From: Siphonodentalium dalli
Lineage: Eukaryota > Mollusca > Scaphopoda > Gadilida > Siphonodentaliidae
Reading direction: 5' to 3'
Assembly: GCA_032622095.1 (NCBI GenBank)
Contig: CP136064.1
Coordinates: 134,859,129-134,923,128, forward strand
Length of the DNA: 64,000 nt
The position numbers were made by a program, and so were the translations under genes. This document shows positions 47,401-56,750 of the stretch, piece by piece. Position 1 is the stretch's first letter; the number at the start of each line of letters is the position of its first letter. Below the pieces are notes generated by a model. The model was not told the DNA's origin. It ran no database searches and worked only from the letters and a program-made list of their open reading frames with translations.

Positions 47401-48659
47401 TTTTCCCATGCAGTATCGAAGTTGGTAGTGTTTGCATGTAGGCGATGGATATGAACATCTTCAAGTTTATCTGAGATATCTTTGTCTTCTGACGCATACT
47501 TGTCCGTACCATATTTGATTGGCTGTATTGTGTTTTTACCCATCGGATCCCCCATTTTCCTTATCGTGTTCCAGAATTGTTGTTGTGAGCACTTATTTAG
47601 TTCTTTGCATTTCTTGTTCCAGTATTCAGCCTTACTATCCACAATCATTTCTTCTAACTTCTCAAGAGCTATTTTATAATTCTGTTCATTATTCTGATCT
47701 GATCTCTGCTGCCATCGTCTTCGTAATATTTTGCACTTGTTATATAGCGCTCTCATCTCCCCCTTCCAGTAATGCTTCGAATGACTGGTTATTGTTTTCC
47801 GAGGTATAACCTCCTCTGCTGTACCCATTACAATCTCACAGAAATCTTCATATGTTTGATCTATATCGGCTCCATCAATTAAATCCATCCATTCTTTTAG
47901 TTTTGGCTGTATTGTTGTTTGCCATGCAATCCAGTCACACTCTTCAAATTTCCATTTCTCCAACCGCATATCTGGCAAGACTTTTTTAATATTAAGAATA
48001 ATAGGAGAATGGTCAGTCCGAAGATAGGCACAATTGTTTATAGACCATTCCATATTTTGTGTGGGTATCCCTCTGGTTAATGTCAGGTCCAGAGCAGAAG
48101 AAATGCCATTCCTCCTCCATGTATGCTGACCATCATTGTGCAAAGTGAGCTTGAATCTGGACTTCATTTGCACCATTTTCCAACCCATTTTGAAACTCTT
48201 TGATGCCTCTTTTGAAAATACTGGGTTATTTTCCCACATCCTATTCCGTGCATTGAAGTCTCCAACAATCAGGAGGTTGTTGTATTGGATACCAGATATT
48301 ACTCTTTCCAATTGGCATAAATCATCAATTTTCTCAGGTGGAATATATATATTTCCAAGAATAAACTTCACATTCTCATGAAAAATTTGACACCAGACTG
48401 CCTCAATGTTTGTATCCAAGTGTTGCATTGTTACATACTTTATGCCTGGTCGAATCAGTGTAGCAACTCCACCCCCATCACAACCATTGTTGAAATTCCT
48501 GTTTTTTAGAACACAGTTCCAATTTTTGAAATATAGTTTTTCAACTTTGGACTTAGTTTCCTGTAGGCAAAGAATATCAATCTGGTTCCTATCCACAAAT
48601 TGTTCCAACAATAACTTTGATGTGTTAAAGGTGTTAGTATTTAAGTGACAAATCTTCAT
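44453..48659 (-). pseudogene. LINE ORF2: endonuclease - reverse transcriptase - RNase H
   Basis: The likely start is the ATG at 48659 (MKICHLN). The endonuclease (first ~230 residues) shows LQETKSK, VGDFNARN and TDHSPI. The RT starts near 47300 (SAPGPDKILP, VYIPKPGKDNYNIY), with motif A FVDFEGAFDSV (46880s), motif B GLPQGSVISPILF (46260s) and motif C as FSDD rather than the usual YADD. RNase H at 45450-44960 has VFTDGSSLGNPGPTG, HGEIRGLLLAI, CDCQSAID and GNDVADGAAKETA. The C-terminal end has LRSGHSSLKGHI and CECGDKETVCHFILEC. Breaks: a 13-bp extra segment at about 47081-47093, the MITE 46305-46726, a shift near 45848, a stop near 45585-45549 and a shift near 44790. It would be non-functional as it stands. 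Confidence 0.85.
46305..46726. mobile_element. 422-bp MITE with TA target duplication inside the LINE RT
   Basis: The ends are inverted repeats CTCT(C/T)GGGCTCCAAATAAA, flanked by TA on both sides (46303-46304, 46727-46728). Inner direct repeats 'gtgcagacccaaataa' and 'gtgcaggggggaaattt' occur near both ends. It splits the RT between motif A and motif B. Removing it with one TA leaves the two coding halves one base out of register, so a further indel must exist nearby. A TA duplication suggests a Tc1/mariner-type MITE. Confidence 0.8.
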
Positions 48660-48782
48660 AGTTGATGACGATTGAATGAATCCAATAAAGTTTATAATCA
48701 CAATAAAGAATATATAGTTTATAATCATATTAAATAATATATAACGATATGATTGCTGATATATGTTATATACCCTGTTCAC

Positions 48783-50285
48783 TCAGCAATGTCCTTGTAG
48801 TTGTAAGCGAGCAGCAATGGTTTTGTCCAATTCAATATATTTTGAACAGTTCCTAGAGTTGGCTCTATGACATCCACCACAGTTTATGCATTTAATATTC
48901 TTGTGACTATCACAAATTCTTGTATGATGAGAACCAGCACACACTCCACAGGATGCCGAGTTTTCACATAGATCAGATGTATGTCCATATAAATTGCAGT
49001 TAAAACAGCGTATGGGTCTAATTGTTTTAAAAGCTGAACAATTATAGGAGTTGTTGAATAATCTCAGATCGGCTGTGATTAAATGTTGAATGAAGGCTGG
49101 GTCATCCGATGTTATTTTAATCACAGGTAGAGGTCTTCGTGTGTCTGTATATTTCAGTCTCTTCACTTTAACATCCTTGTGGTAGTACGTCGAAATATAG
49201 TCTATAATATGATCGGTCTCTATCCTTTTATTTACATTTTTCACAATAACAGAATTACCTTTATATTTTGGCTCATGAATTGATAACTGGTTACCACTGT
49301 TATTAAAAGCACTCGATGACCATGGTGTTTTTATAATATCCAGATCTTCTTTGGAGAGTAGGTGGATAACTATCCCTCCTCTTGGTAACTGATGAGCATA
49401 CTGTACTTTAATATCCCCTTTGTGTTTGGTAATTTCCCCTTTAATTTTCTGACTTGAGTAAAATTCTTTTGGGCTTAGTAGATTGTCAATGATCACAATA
49501 AATTTGTCAGTTGTGGAAGATGGCACTGGTAACAATGTTTCCTTTTCTTCAGATGCGCTTGTGTTGGGCAAACTATTCACTTGAACAGAATGAACTGGCG
49601 CATGACTTACCGGTACTTGTTGACTTACTTGTTGACACTTAGAAGCAGTATTTGTATGGTGCAAGTTTTCATCATCCTTGTTGTTACTTTCATCAATTGT
49701 TCTGTTAGAACTTTTGTTCCTACTAGTAACACGTCCAATTTTTTTTGAAGCTAATTGGAAAATTGTATCCCACAAAGTCTTATTTCCGTTTATCTTCTTT
49801 AGATTACACACCGCACATAAATATTTCAGTTTATTCTGCTTATATAACTTTAGGTCACATTTCCGTATATTTGCACACGTTGTATGCCAGCAGATTTCAC
49901 AGGAAGAGCAAATTATAGTATCTGAGTTTTGATATCCCTCACATGGACATGACTGAACACTGTTTGGATTGCAATCAGCACAAAACCACTCCTTTTTGTT
50001 TTCCTTGATATCCTCATAAATAAGTTTAGGAAGACCAACACAATCCGGGTGGTACCAATTTAAGCATGTTACACATTCAATTCCATCCTGATCCTGGTAA
50101 ACATTCTCAAAACAAATAGGGCAGAAATGTGTTGGTTTAAATACACTTTTGTTGATTGGGATGATCTGAATTTTCTTTGGGTTGACCTTCGACTTTTTCT
50201 GAGAGTTATCTTGGTCTAAGATGTCACTGTCCCTCCTTTTCTTCGTGATTTTTCCAGTCTTACTCCTTGTTACAATGTTGGCCAT
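48783..50285 (-). CDS. LINE ORF1: tandem PHD-like fingers and CCHC zinc knuckles
   Basis: An intact frame of 500 codons starting at ATG 50285. A basic N-terminus (KTGKITKKRRD) is followed by two PHD-like Cys/His clusters: residues about 54-106 (CPIC, CVTC, HPDC, CADC) and about 112-160 (CPC, CSSC, HTTC, CAVC). A Ser/Thr/Gln-rich linker leads to an RRM-like middle (about 250-420; KFIVIIDNLLSPKEF, SVIVKNVNKRIETDHIIDYI). Three zinc knuckles close the protein (about 427-480: CFNC, CGVC, CINC series). Such proteins bind LINE RNA in the RNP; PHD fingers in ORF1 may guide targeting to chromatin (family knowledge). The TGA stop is in the same frame as ORF2 with no spacer. It is the only undamaged long frame of this element. 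Confidence 0.85.
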   Translation of the reverse strand: MANIVTRSKTGKITKKRRDSDILDQDNSQKKSKVNPKKIQIIPINKSVFKPTHFCPICFENVYQDQDGIECVTCLNWYHPDCVGLPKLIYEDIKENKKEWFCADCNPNSVQSCPCEGYQNSDTIICSSCEICWHTTCANIRKCDLKLYKQNKLKYLCAVCNLKKINGNKTLWDTIFQLASKKIGRVTSRNKSSNRTIDESNNKDDENLHHTNTASKCQQVSQQVPVSHAPVHSVQVNSLPNTSASEEKETLLPVPSSTTDKFIVIIDNLLSPKEFYSSQKIKGEITKHKGDIKVQYAHQLPRGGIVIHLLSKEDLDIIKTPWSSSAFNNSGNQLSIHEPKYKGNSVIVKNVNKRIETDHIIDYISTYYHKDVKVKRLKYTDTRRPLPVIKITSDDPAFIQHLITADLRLFNNSYNCSAFKTIRPIRCFNCNLYGHTSDLCENSASCGVCAGSHHTRICDSHKNIKCINCGGCHRANSRNCSKYIELDKTIAARLQLQGHC

Positions 50286-51395
50286 GTATGCTTCATTTTA
50301 TGAGTAAAGTTTATAAATAATGAAGTTCATACTCACATAGATGGCAATAATAACTCAGCATTCAAGAAGACTTGTTTCAAAGTTCTTACGATGACCGGAA
50401 GTATTTCTTAGCGACGGCCTTCACATTCCTTTGGGAAGAAAACACAAATTCCAGTATCCGATTCTACCGATGCCGGAGCTGTCCATCACTTCAAATGTTA
50501 AAATCTTCTAAACTGGACCTCTTCTTCACTTCAAACTCTCCAAATCGGTTGTACAAGACTATTATGCAATTATCCTTTCATATTAAATGACTTAATTCAT
50601 CTTAAAATTTTAGATTTTAGATAAAAACATTAAATTTTGACAGATGAAATTGAAATTCCGACCGTTTCGGTTATGACGTCAGAGAAGATATACAGAGTAT
50701 AGCACCTAGTGAATACAGCACCAGCAGTTAATCATTAACTTAATGCACCAGTGACATTAATCAGCTACAGATGATTATGATGCCAACAACAATTGCAAAA
50801 TTCACATCAACTTCACCCAGAACTGATATATTGTCTGGTGTGCAATGGTGCAAAGATTCTGTTTACAGTAACTGACGTTTATGGATAAAGAATACGACTG
50901 CAAGTGCAACTAGTGACTAGCGGATTGGCGATTTGACGTAATATTTTTGTAACTCGAAATTCAGAAACGTTTTAAAAACACATTGTCAATCGCGGTTGTC
51001 TCATGTACATTGCTATTGTGACTATTATAGTAGTCAATCAGACCGCCTGCTACTTACATTTATCATCGCATTGAAAATTGCATCCTATTTTCTCTTTATA
51101 TCCCCTCGATAGCAGGTTTGATTTAGTTGTTGTTGCCTTCGAAATGTCGAATTGCAATAAGGAGAATCCCGTACAGAAAAGTTATCCCACTTTTCAAGTT
51201 CGGTAACTCTGAACATAATAAATACTCCACCGGTGAATGTGGCGCTTTATTCTTCCCGCAGTTTGCTTGGCGGTAATTGTGAGATTGGTTTACGATTGTA
51301 CATCACATTTTTTGATCTTTCTAGATCATATTTTGTTTACTGTTCTTCCTTCCCTCACTAAAACCCCCAGAAACAGTCGAATAGTAGGTACCGGT
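50286..51395. other. LINE 5' flank and spacer
   Basis: The first ~250 bp are probably the LINE 5' UTR, with no recognisable promoter. The rest is AT-rich and shows nothing on either strand. Confidence 0.4.
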
Positions 51396-51403
51396 ACCGT
51401 ACT

Positions 51404-52598
51404 CAGGGATGTGGCTAGAGGGGGGGGGGGGGGGGGGGTGTCTCACCCCCCCCCCCCCCCCCCAGCAGAGAGCTATATTTTCAATAGTTGGAAATTTCAT
51501 ACCTGCCACAACGAAATTTCACACCAACAATAGGTTGAAAATGTTCTTGTAGTTTGATTATAAAACAATTTATTGGGGGAATTTATTGTTTTTCGACCAA
51601 TATTTGCATATGTTCCTATTTTTGGTCAAAAATTTTGACAGAAATGGTCATCAGTTGGAAATTTTCCAACCTTAGGGGGGTGACAGGTTGGAAATTTCCA
51701 ACACTTGGAAAGCTTGTGTCCTGGTCTCTCCCCCGTGGCCACTCAAAAACTTCTAGTTAATTTAAGAAAACAATATTGTCATACAATTGGTCAACATTGT
51801 CATTGGAATTGTCATTAGTTGGAAAAATTCCAACCTAAGTAGGGGTGTAGGGTTTGAAATTTCGAACAGTAGGAAGGCTTGAGGCTAGTCTAGATGTTAG
51901 GATTTTGCGATTTTCTTGTTCAGATTTCAAAATTTTCGCACACCGGGCCGAACCATGGTCGGCCCGGTTTGTCATTGCCCCATTCACATGGCCAATACAA
52001 AACTGCTAATTAGTTTAGCAAAACAATATTTTACTACATTTGGTCAAACTTGTAGACATAAATGGTCATCAGTTGAAGAATTTTCCAACCTGAGGGGGAG
52101 TATGAGGTTTGAAATTTCCAACACTAGGAAAGCTTCAGTTGAGGCCAGTCTTGATGCTAGGATTTGCGATTTTCTTGTATAGTTTTCAAAATTTTCTCAC
52201 ACCGGGCCGAACAACCATGGTCGGCCCGGTGTTTCCTGGTCTGTTGGCGGTAGCTGTGTGCATTTGTCTGGAATTAGATCACTAGTTGTTTTTTGGGGGG
52301 CAATTTTCAGGTTAAAATATCTTAATGTTCTCATACTGGGAAAATAGAAGCATGGCTTATGAATATATAGGAAATTAGGCCTGAGCATGAGGTACAAGGG
52401 GGGGGGGTGCAAATGGAAATATGCAAAAAGTTGTGTCGGTGTGATTCCGACTTAAGGGGGGGGGGGTGCAAATGGAATTATGCAAAAAGTTGTGTTGGTG
52501 TGATTGCGACTCAAGGGGGGGGGGGGTGCAGTTGGAAATTCACAAGGTGGACAACCCCCCCCCCCCTCCCCAGCGGAGACCCTCTAGCCACATCCCTG
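51404..52598. mobile_element. hAT-type non-autonomous element with perfect 8-bp TSD
   Basis: The ends are CAGGGATGTGGCTAGAGG and its reverse complement, flanked by the identical 8 bases ACCGTACT at 51396-51403 and 52599-52606. CAGGG termini with an 8-bp duplication define hAT elements. Poly-G and poly-C runs sit just inside both ends. The interior repeats 'ttggaaatttccaac' units and contains the hairpin ACCGGGCCGA...TCGGCCCGGT twice (51942-51968, 52201-52230). No transposase. Confidence 0.9.
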
Positions 52599-53019
52599 AC
52601 CGTACTAGATTGGAATCGGTAAATCTCCACTGCATAAGATCCCAGATACAGGAGGGATAACTCCAAATTCACACAACGCAACACATATTTTTCCTAAGTA
52701 TTTTAAATAACCGTATATATGATCATCTTACCAATAAAAACTAGGTTTTAAATATTTATTTTAACTTTTATCAAGAGGGATATGATCCTGAACACACCAG
52801 AAAAGAACTTAATGTTAATTTTCGTTAGAATAACGTTGCGTTATTCTCTGGGGGAAATCAGTCAGAATTTACTGACGAACACCACGACATACCAATATTA
52901 TTTTAGAGTTGGGTTCATAAAAACTGTGTTCTCACGTGTTGTTTGAGTATGATGTTGAAGCGTAACTACCGTTTATATATAGTCCGAAATGTGTGTAGTT
53001 AGTATTTTCGTGACTTTAA

Positions 53020-53482
53020 AGGTACTCAATCCGATAAAACTCATCTCAATTACTATTTCAATGGCTTCGGGGGTCAAAAATATTTGATTCGAGTCGAGGA
53101 AGTCACCCATCAAAGCTCAGATTTGTTAGATATCGATTTTAGAAATCTATTATTTTTCATTATCGGGAATTCTTTCTGGCCCAGAACGTAGTCAAAATTG
53201 CGTGATTATTACCACTTGATTTTAGAGTTATCCAACCTTGTCTGTTTGAATAGAGTTTTGGTGTGATCATCTCGAGCAGGTTTCAAAATTGACGGCAATT
53301 ATTAGTACTCATCTCGAGAAATTAACAAATTTCAAAAATCAATATCTAATAACTCTGAGCTTTGTTTGATGTGTTCCTCGACTTGAATCAAATATTTTTT
53401 ACCCCCAAAGCCAAAGAAATAGTAATATAGGACCCTCTGATCGGATTGTTGTTGTTGGAATCTGTTGAGATGGGGACCCTCT
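53020..53482. mobile_element. Truncated sibling of the TTAA foldback MITE
   Basis: TTAA (53016-53019) precedes AGGTACTCAATCCGAT. The inner arms ('gattcgagtcgagga', 'ttttacccccaaagccaaag') match 21593-22062. The right tip stops at 'ggggaccctct' (53482) and is replaced by unrelated DNA leading into the 20-bp repeat, so the last ~20 bp are lost. Confidence 0.7.
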
Positions 53483-53500
53483 TTACCGGTTCTACTATAC

Positions 53501-53575
53501 GCAGCAAGTCCCTGGATATGCAGCAAGTCCCCGGTAAATGCAGCAAGTCCCTGGTAAATGCAGCAAGTCCCTCAC
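53501..53575. repeat. 20-bp tandem repeat, about 3.7 copies
   Basis: GCAGCAAGTCCCTGGTAAAT-type units start at 53501, 53520, 53540 and 53560. They sit exactly where the MITE tip is missing. DNA from 53576 to 54300 shows no gene. Confidence 0.8.
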
Positions 53576-54300
53576 ACCTAGGGTGGATTACGGCGAATTA
53601 GCCATGGTGTTTACACAACGATGTGTTTAATCAGTGGAGGTGCTGATTACAAAGGGATTTGTTAAATACTAGCCAGCAACTTATAGTTAGACTAGACTCC
53701 TGATTTAACTCAAGCAGTGACGATATATTGCGCTTTTTTTTACCAGGAGTTTAGTCTAACTATTAAAATGCAGGCTGAATTCAAACTTAATTGGTTAGAA
53801 CACGTATTTGAATACGATTATCGGAGTTTACCGAAATTGAATGTGGTATTGAGTGGGAACGTTACATCCTTCCATATGATTTCAACGACTATTGGCTGAT
53901 AAACTGGTTAAAAACTCGATTTGAATTGAAGTTCGGGTGACAGTGACGATGAACGTGATCGTGATGTTGACATTCACATTGTTGTTGACATTTTTGATTG
54001 AATTTTGTTAGCGGTGAAGTAAACTTACACCCTATAAGGTGCAGACGTACGTCCCCGCAAGTCGTGGTCGAGATATCACGTCGGTGGTTATCACAGGCCG
54101 GCTGATGCAGATGGATTATCGATGCAAGCAGGTCGTTGTGATCTTAGGTCGGCGTGGTGGTATTCTCTCTGTCTATTTCCCGCGCATGCGCACTATGTCC
54201 GGAATTACCCAAATCTACTACACTCCTCCCCACTTTCTCTTTCCGTTTCCTTCCACAGTGGAATCCAGGCATCCAAAATAAATGGGGGGTGTTCCCTATA

Positions 54301-54378
54301 TGAAACATCAAGGTATTCTCTAGAAGGCCATCCTCTATTATGAAACATCAAGGTATTCTCTAGAAGGCCATCCTCTAC
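54301..54378. repeat. 40-bp tandem duplication
   Basis: 'tgaaacatcaaggtattctc' followed by 'tagaaggccatcctcta' starts at 54301 and again at 54341 with near identity, so it is a recent duplication. Confidence 0.85.
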
Positions 54379-54440
54379 TGGTTCTCGTCTCCCTTTTCTA
54401 TGTTTTATCAAGTGTGGCTGCGCCCATTACTGTGTATCCT

Positions 54441-55120
54441 TTCGATGAAGGGACCTGCTATCAGTGCCATATAGGCTAATTCTTCTATAACGATAAGCAG
54501 GATGTTGGTAGCCACTTCCTTATAGGGATGCCCACATAGTACTTTTCAGTCCATGAAGGTTTCCAGATCAAGTCATCAGACAGTGCTTGTCTGTTTCAAG
54601 TTTGTGTTTGGACCAAATTATTCCTTATCCCATCACTGATGATATATGTTGACTGGACCGTATTGCCTTCCTGGAAGACTATGGTTATGTCTGCTGTTTA
54701 CTGTCATTGTGCCAGTACGCTACCACGACACCTTCCCAGAAGGAAATGGCTGTGCGTGCCATTAAATTTATGCCATCACTAATGGTACATGTTATTAACT
54801 GGGCAGGCTGGCTGCGCCAATACGCTACTGCAACATCTTCACAGAAGGCCATGGCTGTGCATGCCATTAAATTTACGGTCATATCATTGTAGCACTTCCC
54901 TTCGATGGAGGGAATTATACCAGAAACTGATGGTATCGTGGAATGCGATATTGACTTCCACCAATTTTTGACCGATTCCTTCGTTGAAGGAAATTAGAGT
55001 CACTGCTGACCAGTATGTGTTATTAACTGGACACGTTGACTGTGCTAACCCTGGTACTGCCTTCCTTGAAAGCCCTTTTACTGTTGTACTGGTACCATAG
55101 TAGCACTTCCCTTCTGAGAA
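54441..55120. promoter_or_regulatory. Cluster of TTCNNNGAA palindromes 3' of the Gag-like gene
   Basis: Sites at 54441, 54668, 54733, 54838, 54980, 55062 and 55112; those at 54733, 54980 and 55112 extend to CCTTCNNNGAAGG, usually followed by AAAT. Intervening DNA has loose internal repetition ('gtgccattaaattta', 'tgttattaactgg'). TTCNNNGAA is the shape of a STAT-type GAS element, but the sequence alone does not say what binds. RNA hairpins are an alternative. Confidence 0.5.
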
Positions 55121-55137
55121 GGAAATTATAGTATCGC

Positions 55138-56472
55138 TTATGGCAGCACTCCTCCAGGATCCCAGGGCCATTTGCTAGATTGTCCCCTACTAGTATATGT
55201 TTTGCATCTTTCTGAGAACAGCTTATCGGGGTTCACATTTGCTTTCATGATCAATCCTTGGTCCTGCTCCTCCACTGGAAAATATACAGAACTACATGTA
55301 TCTATTGGAGTTCTAGTTCTGTATTCACTGTAGTGTTCTTCTATACCACTGGTGTTAGATGAAGCGACGATTGTTAATGAGGCCGGTGTGCAATGTTGGC
55401 ATAACAAGTTTTCAGAGGAGATGCTGAATGTGGCAGGAGTACTGTCGTTACTTTCAGTTTCGTCGGATTCAGTTTCTTTGACTATTATTCCCGTGCTGTA
55501 TTGAATTACAGAATTTTCACCAAGGTCATTTATGGTCATTTCATCTTTGGAAGTTTCTGTATCACTGGGGTGTCCTAGCTTAGCCAAGTGTTCCACTTGG
55601 TTCACTGGGAGAGACAGAATTTCGTCCCATGTGTATAATTCTCGTGAGTTTTCACCAGATGGAGAGATACGGGTACTTTCTGAACTACCAGTAATCTGTC
55701 CTCGTTTCTCATTTGAGCTAGTTTCTGTGTGGCATGACTGGTTACTGTCAAATAGATTCTGTTCAACGAAGGTAGGACTCATGGTTCCATCTGTGATGGA
55801 TCCACTGTGGCCCTCGGTTGTGCTCTCCTCTAAATCTACACATTTGACTCCCACCAATTGATTTAGGATGTCACATGTGGGCATTGAAATGTCATTGCCA
55901 AGTAGCTGTCTATGTCTCCGTTCTAAATATGCCAGAGTTTTTATTGGGGTTCTACATGGCCTGATGAACTCCTTGAAGCATGTATCTCCTAGATCGCCCT
56001 CATTGGATGGCAAACTATTATGCTGGAACATGAGGTCACCACTGGAACTCTGCCTCAATTCCTGACTTGGAGTGATCAGCTTATTCGCAGACTTTCCCCT
56101 GATTGGTCTTCCTGGAAGACCTGATTTAAATGGAGTCTCTTTGTGACAAAGTGGTCTTGGTGGTGAGTATTCCTGCCCCTCGTCTATGTTATGAGGCGAC
56201 CTTTGTCTTCTGAGAAAAAATGTGGAAGCACCATGCCTCTCCGCGAGGTGTGTGTCCTGGTCACCCCATGAAAGTGACTGCTTTGGTTCTGTCATCCATC
56301 TCTGTTCTGACCTTCCCGGAAGGTCACTTCTGGGCCCTTGGCCAAGGCTGCCTTGAACCCCATCTTCCTCCGTCCCGTTCAATTGTCCTCGATCTTCTTG
56401 GATCACCCCTCGGCCTCTGGGCGTGACCCTTGTTTGTTTAAATCTTGGAGTGCCCCAACCCTCGACAGCCAT
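55138..56472 (-). CDS. Long polar tail ORF downstream of the Gag-like ORF
   Basis: An open frame of 444 codons in the same reading frame as the Gag ORF, linked to it by the coiled-coil stretch in another frame. It starts with an ATG at 56472 (MAVEGWG) that may be internal. The sequence is hydrophilic and Ser/Thr/Glu-rich (EGHSGSITDGTMSP, KETESDETESNDS), with a possible helix IKTLAYLERRHRQLLGND near residue 180 and no protease, RT or integrase motif. No family is recognised. It probably represents the C-terminal part of one long Gag-like protein (55138-57915) or a separate disordered protein. It ends at a stop just before the palindrome cluster. Confidence 0.5.
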   Translation of the reverse strand: MAVEGWGTPRFKQTRVTPRGRGVIQEDRGQLNGTEEDGVQGSLGQGPRSDLPGRSEQRWMTEPKQSLSWGDQDTHLAERHGASTFFLRRQRSPHNIDEGQEYSPPRPLCHKETPFKSGLPGRPIRGKSANKLITPSQELRQSSSGDLMFQHNSLPSNEGDLGDTCFKEFIRPCRTPIKTLAYLERRHRQLLGNDISMPTCDILNQLVGVKCVDLEESTTEGHSGSITDGTMSPTFVEQNLFDSNQSCHTETSSNEKRGQITGSSESTRISPSGENSRELYTWDEILSLPVNQVEHLAKLGHPSDTETSKDEMTINDLGENSVIQYSTGIIVKETESDETESNDSTPATFSISSENLLCQHCTPASLTIVASSNTSGIEEHYSEYRTRTPIDTCSSVYFPVEEQDQGLIMKANVNPDKLFSERCKTYTSRGQSSKWPWDPGGVLP

Positions 56473-56750
56473 CGATCCATCGTGGCCTCCAGGCGTTCCT
56501 CGAAGTCGGTCCGCGCCTGGTTGTTTTGTTCTTCGATATTTCTGAGTGCTGAGTCCATTGTCGCTTCGAATTTCCTTAGTCGTGAGTCGACTGTCAATTT
56601 GACCCGGTCCTCCAGCTTTTCCATGTTTCTCATTTTCTGGGACAATGATTCCACTGCTTCTTTTAGTCTGCCCACTCGGTGGTCCTCATGGAACTTCTCG
56701 GTTGGCATGGGAGATCCGCTGGCAGTCGACGCCCGTTGATGATCGCCGTG
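56403..56750 (-). pseudogene. Coiled-coil linker of the Gag-like protein, shifted frame
   Basis: The coding-like portion of this frame runs from about 56750 (TASGSPMPTEKFHEDHRVG) through a clear heptad helix (RLKEAVESLSQKMRNMEKL, then ATMDSALRNIEEQNNQ) to a stop at 56403. Upstream the frame is only a shadow of the Gag ORF. Because the Gag and tail ORFs share a frame and this lies between them, two compensating shifts (near 56690-56750 and 56403-56472) are the simplest explanation. Programmed frameshifting or short introns are alternatives. Confidence 0.55.

Larger units (their letters stand above)
44290..50560 (-). mobile_element. Near full-length non-LTR retrotransposon, I/Nimb-like group
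   Basis: ORF1 (PHD fingers plus zinc knuckles) and ORF2 (endonuclease, RT, RNase H, C-terminal CCHC) are in the standard LINE order on the minus strand. The boundaries are approximate: no poly-A tail or target duplication was identified. The RNase H domain places it in the I superfamily rather than CR1/Jockey. It lies tail to tail with the LINE fragment at 43690-44264. Autonomy is lost through several ORF2 frame breaks and a MITE insertion. Confidence 0.8.
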
